Origin: Pseudomonadota bacterium
GTDB lineage: Bacteria > Pseudomonadota > Gammaproteobacteria > Enterobacterales > Enterobacteriaceae
Direction: 5' to 3'
DNA length: 10,802 nt
Assembly (NCBI GenBank): GCA_023454395.1
Contig: JAEYFY010000374.1
Location: 1-10,802 of the forward strand
Shown here: positions 7,398 to 10,802 of the stretch, one piece after another
Layout of the letters: every line of letters starts with the position of its first letter
Numbering within the stretch: position 1 is the stretch's first letter
Translations under genes and position numbers: made by a program
Notes under the pieces: generated by a model
What the model was told of the DNA's origin: nothing
Database searches by the model: none
Seen by the model: only the letters and a program-made list of their open reading frames with translations

Positions 7398-9476
7398 TTA
7401 CTGTGCATTTTTGGCTTTAGAGCGTGAAACACGGGCTTCGCCAATCAAATAATCAAATAAGAAAATAATTGCCAACATGACGACGATTAAAATCGAGCCG
7501 TAGGCAATTGCGACACCGTATTCACCATCTTCAACGCGGTTTAAAATATAAGCAGTTGCCACGCGTGTATCTGGTGTAACAAGGAAGACAATGGCACTAA
7601 CTGTAGTGATTGCACGCACAAAGCTATAAATCAGCGCAGACAAAATAGCAGGGCGCAATAGCGGTAATAACACATAGAAAATGGTTCTCATGGAATTCGC
7701 TCTTAAACTTAAAGAAGCTTCATCAAGCGATTTATCAATTTGCCCCAGCCCCGCAATACCCGCACGTATTCCTACAGGCACGTTACGCATTGTCATCGAA
7801 ATAATGACAATTGCCGCCGTTCCCGTTAAATAGAAAGGCGAATCATTAAACGCAAGAATATAAGAGACACCGGCGACGGTTCCTGGTACGGCAAAACAAA
7901 GCATGGTTGTGAACTCGATACTTTTTTTACCTTTAAAGTCTTGGCGCACCACGATATAGGCAATTAATAGTCCAAGAATAGCGGTAATTGGCGCTGCAAT
8001 ACCTGCATATAACAAGGTATCTAACAACGAAGGCCATGCACCGTCGCTCATTCCTTGACCAAATAGTTTGATAAAGTTATCAAGTGTTAAGGTGTAATCA
8101 ACGCCCCAGTTAACGGTGAAACTGCCGTAGAAAATACTGCCATAGAGCAGAATATTAAAGACAACCCAAATACCGAGAACGGTTGTGACAAACGCAATCA
8201 GTGACGATGGCAGAGGCTGAACATCACCGCGATAAGATTTACCTGATACCGTGACGTAAGAACGTTTACCAATCCACATATATTGCACACAGAACACCAA
8301 TAGTGAGAAAACTAACAGTGATGCACCTAATGTACTGGCTGATTGATAATCAAGCTGAGAGCCGGTGATATAGAAATAAATTTGTGTCGCAATAACGTCA
8401 AAGTTACCGCCTAAAACGAGTGGGTTACTAAAGTCAGCAAGAGATTGCACAATCACGATTAAAAACGCATTGGCTAAAGCCGGCTTAAGTAACGGCATAA
8501 AGACGTTAAAGAACGTTTGGTAACGGTTGGCTCTTAAGGTGTAAGAGGCTTCTTCTAATGAAGGGTGAATGGTTTTAATCGCACCATCTAAAATCATAAA
8601 AGACATAGGCGTAAACGCGAGCACTTGCGCCAACCAAATCCCTGTAAAACCATATAACCAGTTGGTATTTTCAAGCCCTGCGTAAGTGGCGAGAAACTCC
8701 GTTACATAGCCAGAGCGTCCCATCATTAACGTCACTCCTAAACCGACAACAAAAGGGGGAGTAACGATAGGTAATATAGAAAATACACGACCAATAATGG
8801 CAGAGCGTACCGCAATACGAGAGGTATAAATTGCCAGAATTAAACCAAAGAAAGTACAGCCTATCCCTACGGCAATAGAAAGCACAATAGAGTTGAGCAT
8901 CACTTGCACAATATGAGCTTGGCTTAAAATTGCGATAAACTCAAAAGGCGCAAAATTGCCTGCGCTATCTTTAAACATCGGAATAAAAATAGCGATACTA
9001 GGGAAGATAATAAAAGCACTGATGAGAGCAACAACGGCTATCAAAGAGCCAATAACAAAGCTATCACCACCTAGCCATTCAAGGCGTGTTAAGGCGGTTT
9101 TCATGATCATTCCCAGAGAAATAAAGAGGATGATCGCCGAATAACCTAATCCACGTCCTTCAAGTGTGGCGCTGACTATCGTAATAAATGCACAAAATAG
9201 GGCAAAACCCGCGTCAAAATAGTGGCGAGTGCGATTTTCACGCTTAGGCGCAGTTAATGGACGAAAGATCAGCAAGCTTGGTAATAAAAACCAGAGCCAA
9301 CTAATATTAACGCTACTCCAGCCGTAAGAGGTGAGCAATTCATCTGCTGTAGAATCTAAAAGACCGTAATCAAGGCTCCATGATGGCAGTAAAGCAAATG
9401 CCATCCATGCAATTAGGATCCATAAAAATATGGGATCCCGCCTCTTTTTTTCAGGTAAAGCGAGTGTGTGAGACAT
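7398..9476 (-). CDS. afuB: ABC transporter permease, fused two-domain AfuB/FbpB type
   Basis: This 692-residue inner-membrane protein contains two binding-protein-dependent permease domains in one chain, so one copy can supply the whole channel. Each half carries the cytoplasmic EAA loop that docks on the ATPase: EEASYTLRANRYQTFFNVFM at 308-327 and DEASLSLRANSMRTIFYVLL at 585-604. Many hydrophobic segments run through the sequence. An N-terminal region of about 180 residues with several membrane segments precedes the first core domain, as in other AfuB proteins. The start follows a G-rich ribosome site (GGGGGA) by about 4 bases. The gene lies 74 bases behind afuA, with a hairpin between them. 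Automatic annotation would usually say iron(III) permease; the operon context favours sugar phosphates. Confidence 0.9.
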   Translation of the reverse strand: MSHTLALPEKKRRDPIFLWILIAWMAFALLPSWSLDYGLLDSTADELLTSYGWSSVNISWLWFLLPSLLIFRPLTAPKRENRTRHYFDAGFALFCAFITIVSATLEGRGLGYSAIILFISLGMIMKTALTRLEWLGGDSFVIGSLIAVVALISAFIIFPSIAIFIPMFKDSAGNFAPFEFIAILSQAHIVQVMLNSIVLSIAVGIGCTFFGLILAIYTSRIAVRSAIIGRVFSILPIVTPPFVVGLGVTLMMGRSGYVTEFLATYAGLENTNWLYGFTGIWLAQVLAFTPMSFMILDGAIKTIHPSLEEASYTLRANRYQTFFNVFMPLLKPALANAFLIVIVQSLADFSNPLVLGGNFDVIATQIYFYITGSQLDYQSASTLGASLLVFSLLVFCVQYMWIGKRSYVTVSGKSYRGDVQPLPSSLIAFVTTVLGIWVVFNILLYGSIFYGSFTVNWGVDYTLTLDNFIKLFGQGMSDGAWPSLLDTLLYAGIAAPITAILGLLIAYIVVRQDFKGKKSIEFTTMLCFAVPGTVAGVSYILAFNDSPFYLTGTAAIVIISMTMRNVPVGIRAGIAGLGQIDKSLDEASLSLRANSMRTIFYVLLPLLRPAILSALIYSFVRAITTVSAIVFLVTPDTRVATAYILNRVEDGEYGVAIAYGSILIVVMLAIIFLFDYLIGEARVSRSKAKNAQ

Positions 9477-9512
9477 AAATCCCCCGAGAGTAACTGTATT
9501 TATTATTATGAG

Positions 9513-9541
9513 AAAAAGAGAGCGAGAGGTTATCTCGCTCT
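9513..9541 (-). terminator. Intercistronic hairpin between afuA and afuB, possible attenuator
   Basis: On the minus strand, 9 bases after the afuA stop, AGAGCGAGA pairs perfectly with TCTCGCTCT around a 5-base loop (stem 9519-9541). CTTTTTCT then follows. This is a good but not ideal intrinsic terminator. Partial termination, or protection of the upstream mRNA 3' end, would give more binding protein than permease and ATPase, as is common in binding-protein-dependent operons. Confidence 0.65.
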
Positions 9542-9550
9542 GTTAATGGG

Positions 9551-10582
9551 CTATTTACCCATTTTTACTTCGGTAACCCACTTATTAATCAGTTCCTTAC
9601 GTACTTCACTATCGCCATATTTATCCATGTCGTAGTTAATGAGTTTTAAGTCTGATAATTTCAGTGCCATTGGTGAAGATTCAGCCGAGGTATTGGTTAG
9701 AATTTGGTAAGATTTACCTTCTTTCCAGCTAATTTCCTGAGCTTCTTTTGAGAGTGTCCAATCTACGAATAATTTTGCGTTATCCATATTGCGGGCATTT
9801 TTAATGATACTGACACCACCGATTTCATAGCCTGTACCTTCACAAGGTGAAATCAATTCAAGTGGTGCGCCATTTTCAACTTCTAATGAGTAATCATGTA
9901 GGAAGCCAATACCAATGGCTGCTTCACCACGGGCTGCATTTCGTGCGGGAGCAATACCTGATTTGGTGTATTGAGAGATATTTGTATTGATTTTCTTTAG
10001 ATAATCAAAGGCTTGTTCAGTGCCCCATAATTGGTCAAAGGTTGCCAGTGCCGTGTAAGCGGTTCCCGAACTTTGTGGATCGGCAATTTGAATTTCACCT
10101 TTATATTCAGGTTTAATTAAATCTTTCCAGCACGTTGGAATGGCGATGCCTTTTTCTTTTAAGCGATCTTTATTGACACCAAAACCTAAAATACCGACAT
10201 AAACTGCAGAAGAGTAGTTACCTTTGCGTTTAGCCGGATCACGAAATTGTGGCATGATCTGATCAAGATTAGGCGAAACGTAAGGCTCTAGCAGATCCAT
10301 TTCACCTGCTTGTGAGTGAGGATCCATTGTACCGCCATACCAAACGTCAGCTTGTGGATTACGTTTTTCAGCTTCGATTTTAGCTAAAGTACTTCCTGAA
10401 CCATTACGAACGAAGGTTGTTTTAACATCATACTTTTCGGCAAAGGCTTTTGTTTCAGCTTCACACATTGCATTTGTCGCACTACAGTAAACCACTAAGC
10501 GACCAGCCGCATTTGTTGATAAGCTAACCGCAGACAGAGCCAGACCAGCAGCAACGAGTGTAGAGAGGGTTTTCAATTTCAT
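9551..10582 (-). CDS. afuA: Periplasmic substrate-binding protein, probably hexose-phosphate binder AfuA
   Basis: This 343-residue periplasmic protein would capture substrate and deliver it to AfuBC. A Sec signal peptide covers residues 1 to about 25 (MKLKTLSTLVAAGLALSAVS, then LSTNA). The mature part begins like FbpA-type binders (GRLVVYCS) and has loops NGSGST (60-65) and SSGTAY (171-176) suited to phosphate binding. The FbpA iron ligands are not there: no His follows the first strand (CSATNA) and the expected Tyr-Tyr position reads LHDY. His229, Asp230 and Glu253 become H205, D206 and E229 with a 24-residue offset, the sugar-contacting set I recall from Actinobacillus AfuA. Four Cys (33, 40, 151, 247) could form disulfides. 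The ribosome site AAAAGG lies inside the end of the UhpC-like gene, whose stop is only 2 bases before this ATG. Iron or phosphonate binding is the alternative. Confidence 0.88.
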   Translation of the reverse strand: MKLKTLSTLVAAGLALSAVSLSTNAAGRLVVYCSATNAMCEAETKAFAEKYDVKTTFVRNGSGSTLAKIEAEKRNPQADVWYGGTMDPHSQAGEMDLLEPYVSPNLDQIMPQFRDPAKRKGNYSSAVYVGILGFGVNKDRLKEKGIAIPTCWKDLIKPEYKGEIQIADPQSSGTAYTALATFDQLWGTEQAFDYLKKINTNISQYTKSGIAPARNAARGEAAIGIGFLHDYSLEVENGAPLELISPCEGTGYEIGGVSIIKNARNMDNAKLFVDWTLSKEAQEISWKEGKSYQILTNTSAESSPMALKLSDLKLINYDMDKYGDSEVRKELINKWVTEVKMGK

Positions 10583-10584
10583 GT

Positions 10585-10802
10585 TCAGAACCTTTTAAAT
10601 GTGTCGTCATCGGAAAATGAAAGTGGGCCAACTAAATGCTCTTGTTTGCTAACATCAGCAATTAACAACGGCATCAGTAAGAGTCCCATTAAGGCCGCAG
10701 CACTGGTTAATAATGCAAACATCCCAGTCCAACCATAATGCGCCATGACCTGACTTAATGGCCAACCTGCCATTGCCGCCCCTAAATAGGCAAACAATCC
10801 CA
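10585..10802 (-). CDS. uhpC: MFS sugar-phosphate sensor, UhpC-like, C-terminal part (partial)
   Basis: Seventy-one codons are visible; the gene continues beyond the right edge, and no start codon lies in the window. The sequence GLFAYLGAAMAGWPLSQVMA, followed by a helix around WTGMFALLTSAAALMGLLL, closely resembles the last two membrane helices of UhpC, the inner-membrane MFS protein that senses external glucose-6-phosphate and signals through the UhpB kinase to UhpA. UhpT and GlpT transporters belong to the same family, so a transporter role cannot be excluded from this fragment. A hydrophilic tail of about 23 residues ends in DTFKRF and seems longer than in E. coli UhpC. The TGA stop is 2 bases before afuA and carries its ribosome site, so the genes are probably cotranscribed and translationally coupled. 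Confidence 0.75.
   Translation of the reverse strand, partial: GLFAYLGAAMAGWPLSQVMAHYGWTGMFALLTSAAALMGLLLMPLLIADVSKQEHLVGPLSFSDDDTFKRF

Noticed and set aside
9551..10582. Annotation as ferric iron binding protein FbpA.
   Set aside because: The iron-coordinating His and Tyr pair of FbpA are not at the expected places, and the context with a UhpC-like gene fits sugar phosphate better. It is kept as an alternative in the feature text.

Overview
The window looks like chromosomal DNA of an enterobacterium, most likely Morganellaceae and probably Proteus. The evidence is the AT-rich base composition, the gene families (dsdA, a ZnuD-type zinc receptor, an Afu/Uhp sugar-phosphate cluster) and the short GGCACC-type intrinsic terminators. 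This placement is inference; there is no rRNA or marker gene to fix it. All complete genes are intact and nothing looks mobile.

Left region (1-1640, plus strand): the last 27 codons of a membrane permease, probably the D-serine permease DsdX, end 12 bases before an intact 442-residue D-serine dehydratase (dsdA). Together they would import D-serine and convert it to pyruvate and ammonia. The dsdA end converges on the next operon across a 245-base gap that holds two hairpins and a small repeat cluster.

Central region (1612-6230, minus strand): a two-gene operon encodes paralogous TonB-dependent outer-membrane receptors. The upstream gene is a ZnuD-type zinc receptor with a long His-rich loop. 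The downstream gene is a diverged relative that has lost most of the apparent zinc-site residues and the His-rich loop, but has a large insertion in another predicted surface loop. The operon is preceded by a perfect 23-bp palindrome matching the Zur box, and a Fur-box-like sequence overlaps the predicted -10. It ends at a strong intrinsic terminator.

Right region (6304-10802, minus strand): the 3' end of an MFS gene resembling the sugar-phosphate sensor UhpC is followed, 2 bases later, by a complete ABC importer: binding protein (afuA), fused double permease (afuB) and ATPase (afuC). Generic annotation would call this an iron(III) transporter. The binding protein lacks the FbpA iron-ligand pattern, has residues expected of the hexose-phosphate binder AfuA, and sits next to a UhpC-like sensor. 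I therefore read it as a sugar-phosphate importer. A hairpin between afuA and afuB probably lowers permease expression relative to the binding protein.

The strongest candidate for something undescribed is the second receptor: a ZnuD relative under the same Zur site whose ligand is probably not free zinc.
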